Shown piece after piece: positions 1-6,905 of a stretch of 64,000 nucleotides of DNA. Location of the stretch: assembly GCF_023515995.1 (NCBI RefSeq), contig NZ_CP097320.1:496001-560000 (forward strand). The letters are read 5' to 3'. The notes under the pieces were generated by a model. The model had not been told where the DNA came from and made no database searches. It saw nothing but the letters and a program-made list of their open reading frames with translations. A program made the translations under genes and the position numbers. This DNA is from Candidatus Mycobacterium methanotrophicum (GTDB lineage: Bacteria; Actinomycetota; Actinomycetes; Mycobacteriales; Mycobacteriaceae). Every line of letters begins with the position of its first letter. Within the stretch, counting starts at the first letter, position 1.

Positions 1-270
1 AAAATCACTCCTCACAATCTGCGCGACACCGCGGCATCGCTGGCTATCCAGGAAGGTGCGTCGGTCGTCGCGGTCGCGCGCCTGTTGGGTCACGAATCGG
101 CGGCGACCACGCTCAACCACTACGCGGGTCTTTTCCCGACGGACCTTGACGACATCGCTTCACGACTCGACGCTGCCGCGCGATTGACCATCGCCAGCCA
201 ACGCGAGTCATCTGATGCCAAACAATCACCGACCAAGCACCGACCAGACGAAGCTGAGACTCAGGGCTAA
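1..270 (+). CDS. Tyrosine recombinase (integrase), C-terminal end
   Basis: Site-specific recombinase of the phage integrase family; only the last 89 residues lie in the window and the reading frame is open at the left edge. The fragment shows the typical end of the catalytic domain: an H-x-x-R box (HNLRDT) near residue 5, the LLGH motif with the second catalytic histidine, and an ATT-x-x-HY segment carrying the probable nucleophilic tyrosine. The last 30 residues are a polar tail. The gene runs towards the 3' end of the tRNA-Arg 37 bases downstream, the usual arrangement for an element integrated into a tRNA gene. The rest of the element would lie to the left, outside the window. Confidence 0.85.
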   Translation, partial: KITPHNLRDTAASLAIQEGASVVAVARLLGHESAATTLNHYAGLFPTDLDDIASRLDAAARLTIASQRESSDAKQSPTKHRPDEAETQG

Positions 271-307
271 ACTCAGAGCTAACGGCGCTGACCTGCAAAA
301 ACACTAG

Positions 308-380
308 TGCCCCCGGCAGGATTCGAACCTGCGACACCGGCTTTAGGAGAGCCGTGCTCTATCCCCTGAGCTACGAGGGC
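308..380 (-). tRNA. tRNA-Arg (anticodon CCT)
   Basis: The minus strand folds into a standard tRNA of 73 bases: 7-bp acceptor stem (GCCCTCG with CGGGGGC, one T-G pair), D arm with TAGCTCA and GGGATAGAGC, anticodon stem CGGCT/AGCCG around the loop CTCCTAA, and T arm with the GGTTCGAATCC signature. The anticodon is CCT, which reads the rare arginine codon AGG. The 3' CCA is not encoded. The integrase fragment at the left edge points at its 3' end, so this gene is a likely integration target. Confidence 0.95.
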
Positions 381-557
381 GCGGGACCTATCGAAATAGG
401 TGTTGAAAACCCATAGGGACGATTCATGCTAGGCGGCGAGCTGCGAATCGGCGGAATCGGGCCGTAGGAACGTGGTGCTGGCGCGGCCAGCGTTGTTGAT
501 GCGCTGGGTGAGATTGGTGTGACTCGATGGTGGGCAGGGTTGTCCCTGGTGGGGTGC

Positions 558-1469
558 TCAGGCTGCTGCGGGTTGTTGGTTCCGTTGGTGGATGAATGCG
601 GCGATTGCGTTGCGGCCTAAGGCGAATCCGATCATGACACTGTGTTGACGGGTGGCGGTGTGGGCGGTCATGCGGTCGCCGTCGAGGGTGTTGTTGAGTG
701 ATTCGGAGTCTTCGCGCCAGCCGTAGCAGCGGTCGAAGAGGCTGTTTCCTTGGTCGGTTTTGGTGTGCTGGCGCAGGTGTTCGGCGCGGTTGTAGCCCTT
801 TTTGCGGTCTTCGGGTGTGATGTCGATTCGTGTGGTCTGAAGGGCGCCGCAGGTGGTGGCGAACTTGATGTACCAGCGGTAGGTGCCTTTGGCGGTGCGG
901 CGGTCGTAGACCTTGTGCACCGGTAGGGGGTGTAGGTGGGTTTCGCCGGTGTCGAGGACGGTCCGTTCGTGGAGACGGCCTTTGTCGGTCCAGATCTCGT
1001 GGCGGTCTCCGCAGCCGCAGTTGATTACGTCGAAAGCTGTGGGCACCGCGGTGCCGGAGTGGGTGGGGACCAGGGCGATCATGCCGCGTTTCATCGCGTG
1101 GTCGATGTGTTTGCCGCGGAATGCGCCGTCGTAGCAGATGACGTCGACTCGCAGCTCGGGTCGCGCGATGGCTCGATCGAGCATTTGCATGGAGATGCCC
1201 GCTTCTCCGGAGTAACCCTTGCCGTGAGGAACGGGCGTGACGTCGAGGATGGTGCGGACGTTGGGGGTTGCGTCTGGCCGGGTGCTTATCAGGTTGAACT
1301 TGCAGCCGTAACTGGTTTCTTTTGCGTGGCTGAGGCAGCCGAGTTGGCGTGCTAGTTCTGCGGCGGCATCGAGCAGGCCTCTGGACCTAGAACCAGGCGA
1401 TATTGTCCAGCGGCCGCAAATGCTGTGGGACACGTAGCGCGGCAGAGATTCACTGTGTCGAACATGCAT
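558..1469 (-). CDS. IS transposase (DDE type), probably N-terminally truncated
   Basis: Transposase of an insertion sequence that would cut and rejoin element ends. The 303-residue product has a VICYDGAFRG segment near residue 110, which fits the first or second catalytic aspartate, and a WREDSESLNNTL segment near residue 255, which fits the glutamate region of DDE transposases. The first 30 residues read poorly and the protein is shorter than most multi-domain DDE transposases, so the 5' part is probably lost or rearranged and the chosen ATG may not be original. I could not recognise terminal inverted repeats on either side. The exact IS family is not assigned. Confidence 0.6.
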   Translation of the reverse strand: MHVRHSESLPRYVSHSICGRWTISPGSRSRGLLDAAAELARQLGCLSHAKETSYGCKFNLISTRPDATPNVRTILDVTPVPHGKGYSGEAGISMQMLDRAIARPELRVDVICYDGAFRGKHIDHAMKRGMIALVPTHSGTAVPTAFDVINCGCGDRHEIWTDKGRLHERTVLDTGETHLHPLPVHKVYDRRTAKGTYRWYIKFATTCGALQTTRIDITPEDRKKGYNRAEHLRQHTKTDQGNSLFDRCYGWREDSESLNNTLDGDRMTAHTATRQHSVMIGFALGRNAIAAFIHQRNQQPAAA

Positions 1470-1544
1470 TCGAATAATGTAGCCACGGGTCCCGACATGG
1501 CCGCGCCGGCAACCGGCGACCGCCCCGTGAAATGGCCCGACTAG

Positions 1545-2531
1545 TTAACATCCCAATTGAGGCGTAGTGCGTGCGATCACGTCTTGCAGCCACCGGACCT
1601 GGTCGTGGATGGTCCATTGGGCTTCGGGGGTGTGCGTTCTGAGGGGGTAGGCGTGTTTGGCATCTTGCTGCTCGATGTAGGCGAGCTCGACACCGGCGTG
1701 TTGGAGCGCATCGCGCAGGCGGCGGTTGTCGAACAGGAACAGATCCCGGGTCCCGACGTTCAAGTGCACAGGGGGCAAACCGTTAAGCGGCGCGTTGATC
1801 GGAGACAACGTCGGGTCATCGAGCGGTGTGCCGTTGGCATACAGCTTGAATCCCCACCAGAATGTCGCCTCGGTCGAGGTCGGGTCGGCCTTGATCGCAG
1901 CAGCGGTCTGCGGATAGGCGAACTCCATATCGACCAGCGGAGCGGTCAGCAGCAGCCCCGCCGGCATAGGTCCGCCGGTGTCACGCAGCCGCTGGCACGC
2001 AGCTAAAGCAAGGTGGCCGCCGGCGCTGTCGCCGGCCAACACCCACCTCCCCTCGGCGAGTTCACCGCTTCGATGCAGCGACGCGATCACCGCTACCGCG
2101 TCATCGAGAGCCGCCGGATGGGGGTGCTCAGGCGGCTTGCGATAGCACACGGTCGCTGCGGCCAGGCCGGTTCGACGCTGGATTTCTGCCAGCCATTTCC
2201 ATTGCGGGGCAACCGGTCCTGCCACATACAAACCTCCAGGCAGATACACGACAACACCGGCCGGGTGATGGGGATGCGCCAGCCAGGTCACCGCTACACC
2301 GTCGTGGGAACTCTGGGTGACGTCGACTCGGGCGCCGATCGCCTTCGGTGGCCGTTCTTGGCGCATTCCTCGCAGTACGCGCTTGAGCAGCGGAGCCGGC
2401 AGATGCGTCAGCACCGGCCCAGTGAGCTTTTGGATGAACTGCACCAGCGGGATGTCGCGGGGTTCTGCACCCGAGGGCGCGATACCACCACCGGATACAG
2501 GCACCGGCTCACTGAAAGCCTTCTTGCTCAT
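1545..2531 (-). CDS. Alpha/beta hydrolase, hormone-sensitive-lipase-like esterase
   Basis: Predicted carboxylesterase/lipase of 328 residues, soluble, acting on short- to medium-chain esters by family analogy (LipH/LipN type). The oxyanion segment is VVYLPGGLYVAG around residue 95, a variant of the usual HGGG. The nucleophile elbow is GDSAGGHLAL near residue 168, the acid is in GTRDLF near residue 262 and the catalytic histidine in AKHAYPL near residue 295. The ATG start is supported by a GGAGG ribosome binding site just upstream on the minus strand. No signal peptide is seen. Substrate cannot be inferred. Downstream lies the transposase; upstream lies a broken chorismate mutase gene. Confidence 0.85.
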   Translation of the reverse strand: MSKKAFSEPVPVSGGGIAPSGAEPRDIPLVQFIQKLTGPVLTHLPAPLLKRVLRGMRQERPPKAIGARVDVTQSSHDGVAVTWLAHPHHPAGVVVYLPGGLYVAGPVAPQWKWLAEIQRRTGLAAATVCYRKPPEHPHPAALDDAVAVIASLHRSGELAEGRWVLAGDSAGGHLALAACQRLRDTGGPMPAGLLLTAPLVDMEFAYPQTAAAIKADPTSTEATFWWGFKLYANGTPLDDPTLSPINAPLNGLPPVHLNVGTRDLFLFDNRRLRDALQHAGVELAYIEQQDAKHAYPLRTHTPEAQWTIHDQVRWLQDVIARTTPQLGC

Positions 2532-2603
2532 CCGCCCCTCCGACGCTGCCGTTCCTCGTGGGTGTTGGTGACGTGCTCACCCGGCACGGTCTTGGCACGC
2601 TGC

Positions 2604-2898
2604 TTAGCTGCCGCGGTCCTTTTCCGTGATTTGTGCGTGTTCGTGAAGTTCGAGGTCGATGAAGGCGTCGATCATGGCGTCGTATACGCGGCGCACCATC
2701 TCGGGTGAGACGTCTTCCTGAATCGAGAGCTTGTGCAGGCGCGTCATCATGGCGGCACGGCGATCGGTGCGTGCACTGCGTGCTCGTCGGCTTTGTAGCG
2801 CGCCGCCTGCTTGACGAGCTTCTGACGGGCCGCTAGGAGTTGGACGATCTGCGCATCAATCTGGTCGATACGGGCGCGCACTTCGGAGACACGATCGC
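2604..2898 (-). pseudogene. Chorismate mutase (AroQ-type), frameshifted
   Basis: Remnant of a small all-helical chorismate mutase. The first part reads VSEVRARIDQIDAQIV and continues to YKADEHAVHA, the typical first helix and loop with the active-site arginine and lysine. The frame then runs into a stop, but the next frame continues with RRAAMMTRLHKL and VRRVYDAMIDAFIDLE, the end of the same domain. One indel near position 2755 therefore separates the two halves. No clean start codon is visible upstream because an in-frame stop lies before the first helix. Unless the indel is a sequencing error the gene is dead. Confidence 0.75.
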
Positions 2899-3000
2899 AA
2901 CCCTATCTGGGTTGGGGAGAAACCCGACGGCAGCCGCCCTGCGGCGGAATACATTTACAGGTGTGGCTAGTGCTTTCGGGCGATGAGGTAGGCGTGCTCC

Positions 3001-3174
3001 TACGGAGACCCCACCCCAGCCGCATGGCAGTTCACAAACAGCGCCGACATCGCGGCCCGCACCGCGGAGTGCAACGCCTACCAGGGCAGCGACCTCACCG
3101 TCTTATTCGACTCCGCGCCAACCACAGCGCCGGCGCCGGTCAACGCCACCGCGGCGAGGCCGACCAATACATGA
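3001..3174 (+). pseudogene. Unrecognised coding remnant in a gene-poor stretch (2899-3225)
   Basis: Between the chorismate mutase remnant and the mazEF operator there is no complete gene. One frame without a start codon encodes about 57 residues rich in alanine and threonine (starting YGDPTPAAWQF, containing AARTAECNAY and ending with an APAPVNATAARP tail), which has a coding-like composition and ends in TGA. It may be the tail of a secreted or mobile-element protein. I do not recognise the family. Confidence 0.3.
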
Positions 3175-3225
3175 GTGACGGCGCGTGGCGGCGATCGCGG
3201 CGACCGAGTTCGTGCTCGACGATTG

Positions 3226-3242
3226 TCCTACTTAAAGTAGGA
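3226..3242. promoter_or_regulatory. Palindromic operator of the mazEF-type module
   Basis: Perfect inverted repeat TCCTACTT-a-AAGTAGGA ending 8 bases before the antitoxin ATG. Antitoxins of the ribbon-helix-helix and MazE types usually bind such palindromes to repress their own operon. The core TCCTACT/AGTAGGA also occurs, in opposite arm order, in front of parDE at 17045. Confidence 0.7.
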
Positions 3243-3250
3243 TAAGTGGT

Positions 3251-3478
3251 ATGGCTAAGGATAAGGTTTCGGTGACGATCGATCAGGCCGTGCTGGCGGC
3301 GGCTGATGCGGACGCCCAGGCAGCCGGGCTGAATCGCTCAGAGATGATCGAACGAGCCCTGCACAACGAGCATCTCCGAATCTCGCTGCAGAACTACATC
3401 ACACGCACTGTGCCAACGCTCGATATCGACGCCTACGCGGAGAAGGTTTATCAGTCGAATCGGGCCGCTGGCCTGTGA
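3251..3478 (+). CDS. Antitoxin of a MazEF-type module
   Basis: Small DNA-binding antitoxin of 75 residues that would neutralise the toxin encoded next and autorepress the operon. The N-terminal half (KDKVSVTIDQAVLAAADADA, then GLNRSEMIERAL) fits a ribbon-helix-helix fold, as in mycobacterial MazE antitoxins; the C-terminal half (TLDIDAYAEKVYQSNRAAG) is the likely toxin-binding tail. The ATG follows a perfect palindrome with only 8 bases between them and no clear Shine-Dalgarno sequence, which suggests a very short or absent leader. It overlaps the toxin gene by 4 bases (GTGA), implying translational coupling. Confidence 0.85.
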   Translation: MAKDKVSVTIDQAVLAAADADAQAAGLNRSEMIERALHNEHLRISLQNYITRTVPTLDIDAYAEKVYQSNRAAGL

Positions 3479-3777
3479 TCACGCCCGGCGATATCACGCC
3501 GCGCCGCGACACCGACCAGGAACTGTACGTGATCGTACTGTCTAACGCGATCCACCTCGCAGCCGCTACCGGGCGGGTGATCACCTGCCCCTTTATTCCC
3601 GGTGAAATCCCCAGCGGCACAATGGCTATGATCGTGACAGTGCAGCAACCCAAAGGGGTTGTCTTACCGGAGCTCATTCAGTGGCTTCCTGTCGCGGCCC
3701 TCGACGAGCCTATCGGCAACATCGGCGGCGCAGCGCTCGCCGACACGACCGTGACCGTCACAGCGCTCGTTTCCTGA
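3475..3777 (+). CDS. Toxin of a MazF/CcdB-like module
   Basis: Product of 100 residues starting at GTG inside the antitoxin stop codon. It resembles the shorter mycobacterial MazF-like toxins: an N-terminal strand region (ELYVIVLSNAIHLA), CPFIPGEIPSG, then VVLPELIQWLPVAAL and a C-terminal EPIGNIGGAAL region. Members of this fold act as sequence-specific ribonucleases or, in CcdB, as gyrase poisons; which applies here cannot be told from sequence. The module looks intact. Confidence is high for a toxin, lower for the precise family. Confidence 0.75.
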   Translation: MITPGDITPRRDTDQELYVIVLSNAIHLAAATGRVITCPFIPGEIPSGTMAMIVTVQQPKGVVLPELIQWLPVAALDEPIGNIGGAALADTTVTVTALVS

Positions 3778-3915
3778 CAGCTCACCGCAGTGACGGCAAC
3801 ATGCCCCGATTCGATGCGAAGGTTGCCCCGGATGCGGTGAGGACGAGTCCGGTGTCCAGGTGTGGTGAGCCGTTCGGGTTCTTGCATTTAATGTCACCGG
3901 CGTGCGCGGCGCTAG

Positions 3916-4110
3916 TCACGTGGATTTGACGAGCCGCCGGGGTCGGTGGTGAGGGTGTGAGTGCGTTGAGTAGGGCTTGTCCGTCGGGGCTGCCCTGGCC
4001 GGTGCAGGGGCCCCAAGCCTGTGGCGGCGGTGTAGGCCGCCGTTGTTGCCGGTGGTGACGTCGCGGAAGCTGGTGCTGCCGTTTGGGTAGAGGATATCCG
4101 GCTGGTGCAC
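3916..4110 (-). pseudogene. S53 (kumamolisin/sedolisin-like) peptidase, C-terminal remnant
   Basis: On the minus strand three frames together spell the end of a sedolisin domain: PDILYPNGSTSFRDVTTGNNGG in one frame, YTAATG in the second and PCTGQGSPDGQALLNAL in the third. In S53 peptidases the FRD(I/V)T-x-GNNG stretch belongs to the calcium site near the C-terminus, followed by the GW-x-CTG-x-GSP motif. Two indels have broken it and nothing of the catalytic part remains; upstream it abuts a transposase fragment. It is debris of a secreted protease gene. Confidence 0.65.
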
Positions 4111-4130
4111 AGCAGCCCGGGAAAACCGCA

Positions 4131-4275
4131 GGGACGCGGGAAATCGAGAGGTGGAACCGCGCCATGCGCGACCAGTTCCTGGTCGAGATCGCGGCCGCCG
4201 GCGCAGTCTCTTCGCTCGATGAGCTCAACCGGCTGTTCACCGCCTGGTGCCACCAGCACTACCACCGGGTCTTCT
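4131..4275 (+). pseudogene. IS transposase/integrase-core remnant
   Basis: About 48 codons resembling the last part of an rve-type integrase core: EIERWNRAMRDQFLVEI then ELNRLFTAWCHQHYHRV. In transposases of this kind a conserved glutamate lies in the K-x-E-R-x-N/F-R segment, which matches EIERWNR. The frame continues into non-homologous sequence before the fdxA promoter and there is no start codon. It is a small leftover of an insertion sequence next to the peptidase remnant. Confidence 0.65.
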
Positions 4276-4301
4276 CGGCCATCGGACGCACAGTTCCTAC
4301 T

Positions 4302-4323
4302 TTGTACAAGACAGCTTGTGTAA
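4302..4323. promoter_or_regulatory. Inverted repeat in the fdxA promoter, candidate operator
   Basis: TTGTACAAG, a 4-base centre ACAG, then CTTGTGTAA: arms that match as TT-nn-ACAAG / CTTGT-nn-AA, ending 10 bases before the fdxA start. The operon encodes its own winged-helix regulator with conserved cysteines, so this is a natural candidate for its binding site. Confidence 0.5.
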
Positions 4324-4333
4324 ACTCGACGCC

Positions 4334-4687
4334 ATGGCATACGTGATCGGACAGCCATGCGTTGACGTGATGGACCGGGCATGCGTCGAGGAGTGCCCGG
4401 TGGATTGCATCTACGAGGGGGGCCGGGCGCTTTACATCCATCCCGACGAGTGTGTTGACTGCGGCGCGTGCGAGCCCGTTTGCCCGGTCGAGGCGATCTA
4501 TTACGAGGACGACCTGCCCGAAGAGTTGCAGCCCTATCAAGCTGACAATGCGGCGTTCTTCTCCGAAACCCTGCCCGGCCGTGACGAGCCCCTGGGGTCA
4601 CCGGGCGGGGCCGCCAAAATCGGCCCACTCGGCATCGATGCGCCGCTGGTGGCAAGCCTGCCCAAGCAGGATTCCGTGGAAGCGTGA
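4334..4687 (+). CDS. fdxA: Ferredoxin, 7Fe-8S type (FdxA)
   Basis: Low-potential electron carrier of 117 residues in the cytoplasm. Two cluster motifs are visible: near the N-terminus C-x7-C-x3-CP (CVDVMDRACVEECP), characteristic of a [3Fe-4S] site, and C-x2-C-x2-C-x3-CP (CVDCGACEPVCPVEAIY) for a [4Fe-4S] site. Length and C-terminal acidic tail fit mycobacterial FdxA, which in M. tuberculosis belongs to the dormancy regulon. Here it is the first gene of an operon with a cysteine-containing regulator (4-base overlap), suggesting redox or iron-sulphur control. The ATG was chosen because the MAYVIGQPC start is typical. Confidence 0.93.
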   Translation: MAYVIGQPCVDVMDRACVEECPVDCIYEGGRALYIHPDECVDCGACEPVCPVEAIYYEDDLPEELQPYQADNAAFFSETLPGRDEPLGSPGGAAKIGPLGIDAPLVASLPKQDSVEA

Positions 4688-5355
4688 GCGCCGTCGTGTC
4701 TCCCGAGGAGCAGCCAGGTCGACGTCGCGATGTACTGCGAATGTTGAAGGCAGCGCCCAGCTCCATGAGTATCCGCGCGATTGCCGATGCGCTGGGCGTA
4801 CATCCCAACACCGTCCGCTTCCATCTGGACACGTTGGTCAGCGACGGCCGGGTGGAGCAGGTCGAGTCGGACTACAAACGACCGGGGCGCCCACCGCTGA
4901 TGTTTCGCGCGATCCCGCAGATGGACCACAATGGACCGCGCCATTATCGACTGCTCGCCGAAATCCTTGCGATAAGTCTTTCCGTCGATGGCGATCCCAG
5001 TACCAAAGCACAAGCCGGGGGGCGTACGTGGGGGCGGCAGTTGAATGTATCGGTGTCACACGGGAAAAGGAGGGGTGCAAGGGAATCGATCGACCACCTC
5101 GTCGACGTGCTCGATGATCTCGGATTCGCGCCCGGACGCCGCGAATCCGGGGGAGAGCAGCAGATCGGCTTGCGACACTGCCCATTCCTCGAACTCGCCG
5201 AGGCCCGAAGCGACGTCGTGTGCCCGATCCACCTAGGTCTGATGCAGGGAGTTCTCGAAAGCCAAAGGGCACCGGTCACTGTCGACCGATTGGACGCCTT
5301 CGTCGAACCGGACCTATGCCTGGCGCACCTGACGCCGCAAGGAAACTCCAGATGA
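4684..5355 (+). CDS. Winged-helix regulator with conserved cysteines (SufR/ArsR-like)
   Basis: Transcription factor of 223 residues. Residues 10-75 form a winged helix (RRDVLRMLKAAPSSMSIRAI, then GVHPNTVRFHLDTLVSDGRV and the wing QVESDYKRPGRPP). The C-terminal half has HCPF, VCPIHLGL and DLCLAHL, three cysteine-containing motifs spaced as in SufR-type regulators that bind an iron-sulphur cluster or metal. It starts with GTG inside the fdxA stop and overlaps the next gene by ATGA, so all three genes are translated together. Probable role: redox- or Fe-S-dependent control of fdxA through the palindrome at 4302. The ligand is inferred, not seen. Confidence 0.8.
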   Translation: MSAVVSPEEQPGRRRDVLRMLKAAPSSMSIRAIADALGVHPNTVRFHLDTLVSDGRVEQVESDYKRPGRPPLMFRAIPQMDHNGPRHYRLLAEILAISLSVDGDPSTKAQAGGRTWGRQLNVSVSHGKRRGARESIDHLVDVLDDLGFAPGRRESGGEQQIGLRHCPFLELAEARSDVVCPIHLGLMQGVLESQRAPVTVDRLDAFVEPDLCLAHLTPQGNSR

Positions 5356-5735
5356 GCCCCGGGCCCGCGATCGCCGTCGCTTTGATCTTCGTGTGGCTGG
5401 GCATGGTGCTCGCCACCTCGTTTCTGGAAGCACCGCTGAAGTTCCGCGCGCCCAACGTGACGAGGCAGATCGGTCTCGGGACCGGACGCCTAGTTTTCCA
5501 TGCACTCAACAGCATCGAGGTACTGTTCGCCAGCGTTATCGCGGCGCTCATCACGGTCAGCCCGCCGACGTCATCCGCTGCGACCTGGTCGAGTCGTCAC
5601 CAGCTTTCCTTCTGGGATGCCATGATCGTGCGCGGTGCCGCCGAATTGCGCTGCGACGCTTCGTGGACGGAGGATCTCAACGACGGTCGGCTCATCGAGG
5701 GGATACAGCTGGGCAATCCGTTCACGCGCGGATGA
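5352..5735 (+). CDS. Chimeric ORF: membrane protein N-terminus fused to a PIN toxin C-terminus
   Basis: The ATG overlaps the previous stop (ATGA). Residues 1-75 are a membrane protein with two hydrophobic segments (IAVALIFVWLGMVLATSF and a second around EVLFASVIAALITV) and a conserved-looking FLEAPLKFRAPNVT stretch. From about residue 83 the sequence changes to HQLSFWDAMIV and TEDLNDGRLIEGIQLGNPF, which is the end of a VapC PIN domain with its last acidic residues (SFWDA, EDLNDG). A deletion near position 5575 has apparently joined two genes in frame. The product is unlikely to be a working toxin because the first PIN acidic residues are missing. Confidence 0.7.
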   Translation: MSPGPAIAVALIFVWLGMVLATSFLEAPLKFRAPNVTRQIGLGTGRLVFHALNSIEVLFASVIAALITVSPPTSSAATWSSRHQLSFWDAMIVRGAAELRCDASWTEDLNDGRLIEGIQLGNPFTRG

Positions 5736-5881
5736 AATCGGATTCCTGGGGCGGGGTAGTTCTCAGATCTCGATGACGCGGATCAATTGCTCTAGCTTCG
5801 CCGCCGGCATCCGGGCCTGGCCCGAACTCGATGCTCTCATCGCAGACGGCAGTCGCGTAGGTCCGATTCGGGTGGTGACGA

Positions 5882-6277
5882 ATGCAGCGGTGGTGGCGTT
5901 GGCGAGACGACGACGCCTACGAAATATACTGGTTCGCAAAGGATATGGGCGCACCGGGTGCATCCTCGCCATTGGTTACCCACGTGATGCACGACATTGC
6001 CCGCCACCCTGACGCCACGCAAATGCTCATCCGTGTGCTCAACCACGAGGTGCGCCCGTCGCAGCTTTTCACCACTCCTCGGGCCATCCGGGCCGCGGCA
6101 CGCGCACTGCATGCGGAACCCAGACGCATCGTTGCAACCGTCAAAGAAATCGTCACCGCGGCAAGCCAAGAGGTAAAACACGCACGACAAAGACGGCTCA
6201 TGCCACCAGGTATGACCACCTTCGACCCCGAAAACCGGACCTCCGAGCGTAACCAGCGGCCGGTGCACCGCCGGTGA
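5882..6277 (+). CDS. Hypothetical protein
   Basis: Predicted soluble protein of 131 residues, not recognised. It begins with a tryptophan- and arginine-rich stretch (MQRWWRWRDDDAYEIYWF), then helical segments with a basic C-terminal tail (VKHARQRRLM). An in-frame stop lies two codons before the ATG, so the start is well bounded, but no good ribosome binding site is visible. The preceding 100 bases contain no gene I can support. It could be a truncated gene, given the debris on both sides. Confidence 0.4.
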   Translation: MQRWWRWRDDDAYEIYWFAKDMGAPGASSPLVTHVMHDIARHPDATQMLIRVLNHEVRPSQLFTTPRAIRAAARALHAEPRRIVATVKEIVTAASQEVKHARQRRLMPPGMTTFDPENRTSERNQRPVHRR

Positions 6278-6463
6278 CTGCGAAATTCACAATCAACGAC
6301 TTCGCCGCGACGCACCGACTCCGAAATTCGTGGAGATTCGTGATCAAACGACTCCGAACCAACGATCAAAGCCACTCAGTTCGAGCCGGTCCGGCGAGCG
6401 TAAAGGACCAGTCCACCACATGGGCTCCTGCAGCAAGCGGCCCAATGTCAGGCCGGACGGGCA

Positions 6464-6816
6464 GTAAGGTGCCCCAAGTACCGCCGCCCTGTATTCGCCG
6501 ATCCGGTGCTGACCGTCAGGCGACACCTCATTCGCGAGGTCTGGCTAGTGTTGGTGCCGAGCTGCGCGAATTCAACGGCGAGCCCGGCCACGTCCATCTT
6601 CTGGTGCACTATCCGCCCGGCCGTGCCCGGTCCGAGCTAGTTAACCGGCTCAAAGGCGTGTCGTCTCGTCGGCGACGCCAACGTTATCCCTACCGCGTGC
6701 GGAAATATCTGTGGGGCAAGCACTTCTGGAACCTGTCCTACTTTGCCGCCTCCTGCGACGGTGCACCCCTGATCGTTATCAAGCAATACATCGAACAGCA
6801 AACCCGACCCGACTAG
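6464..6816 (+). pseudogene. IS200/IS605 TnpA (Y1 HUH transposase), frameshifted
   Basis: Single-strand transposase of the Y1 family. The first frame has CPKYRRPVFADPVLT, the classic strand after the N-terminus; the second, after a frameshift near 6540, has ELREFNGEPGHVHLLVHYPP with the HUH-type H-x-H, then LVNRLKGVSSRR, KYLWGKHFWNLSYFAAS and the tyrosine segment IKQYIEQQ. About 20 N-terminal residues and the start are missing. Catalytic H-x-H and tyrosine survive, but the frame break makes it inactive. No accompanying TnpB was found. Confidence 0.85.
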
Positions 6817-6905
6817 CGCGGCCCGCTACGTGGGCCGGGCAACGGGATCGGGTTCCGCCCGGCCGTAAGCGGCCAGCTTCCGCCGAAGAATTCCGGTGAT
6901 GGCCG

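Noticed and set aside
936..1355. Plus-strand open frame of 139 codons opposite the first transposase
   Set aside because: Antisense to the transposase, rich in Val, Ala, Gly and Asp with no motif.
3912..4832. Minus-strand open frame of 306 codons crossing the peptidase remnant, fdxA and its regulator
   Set aside because: It passes antisense through fdxA, whose cluster motifs are unambiguous; only its last 80 codons overlap real peptidase debris.
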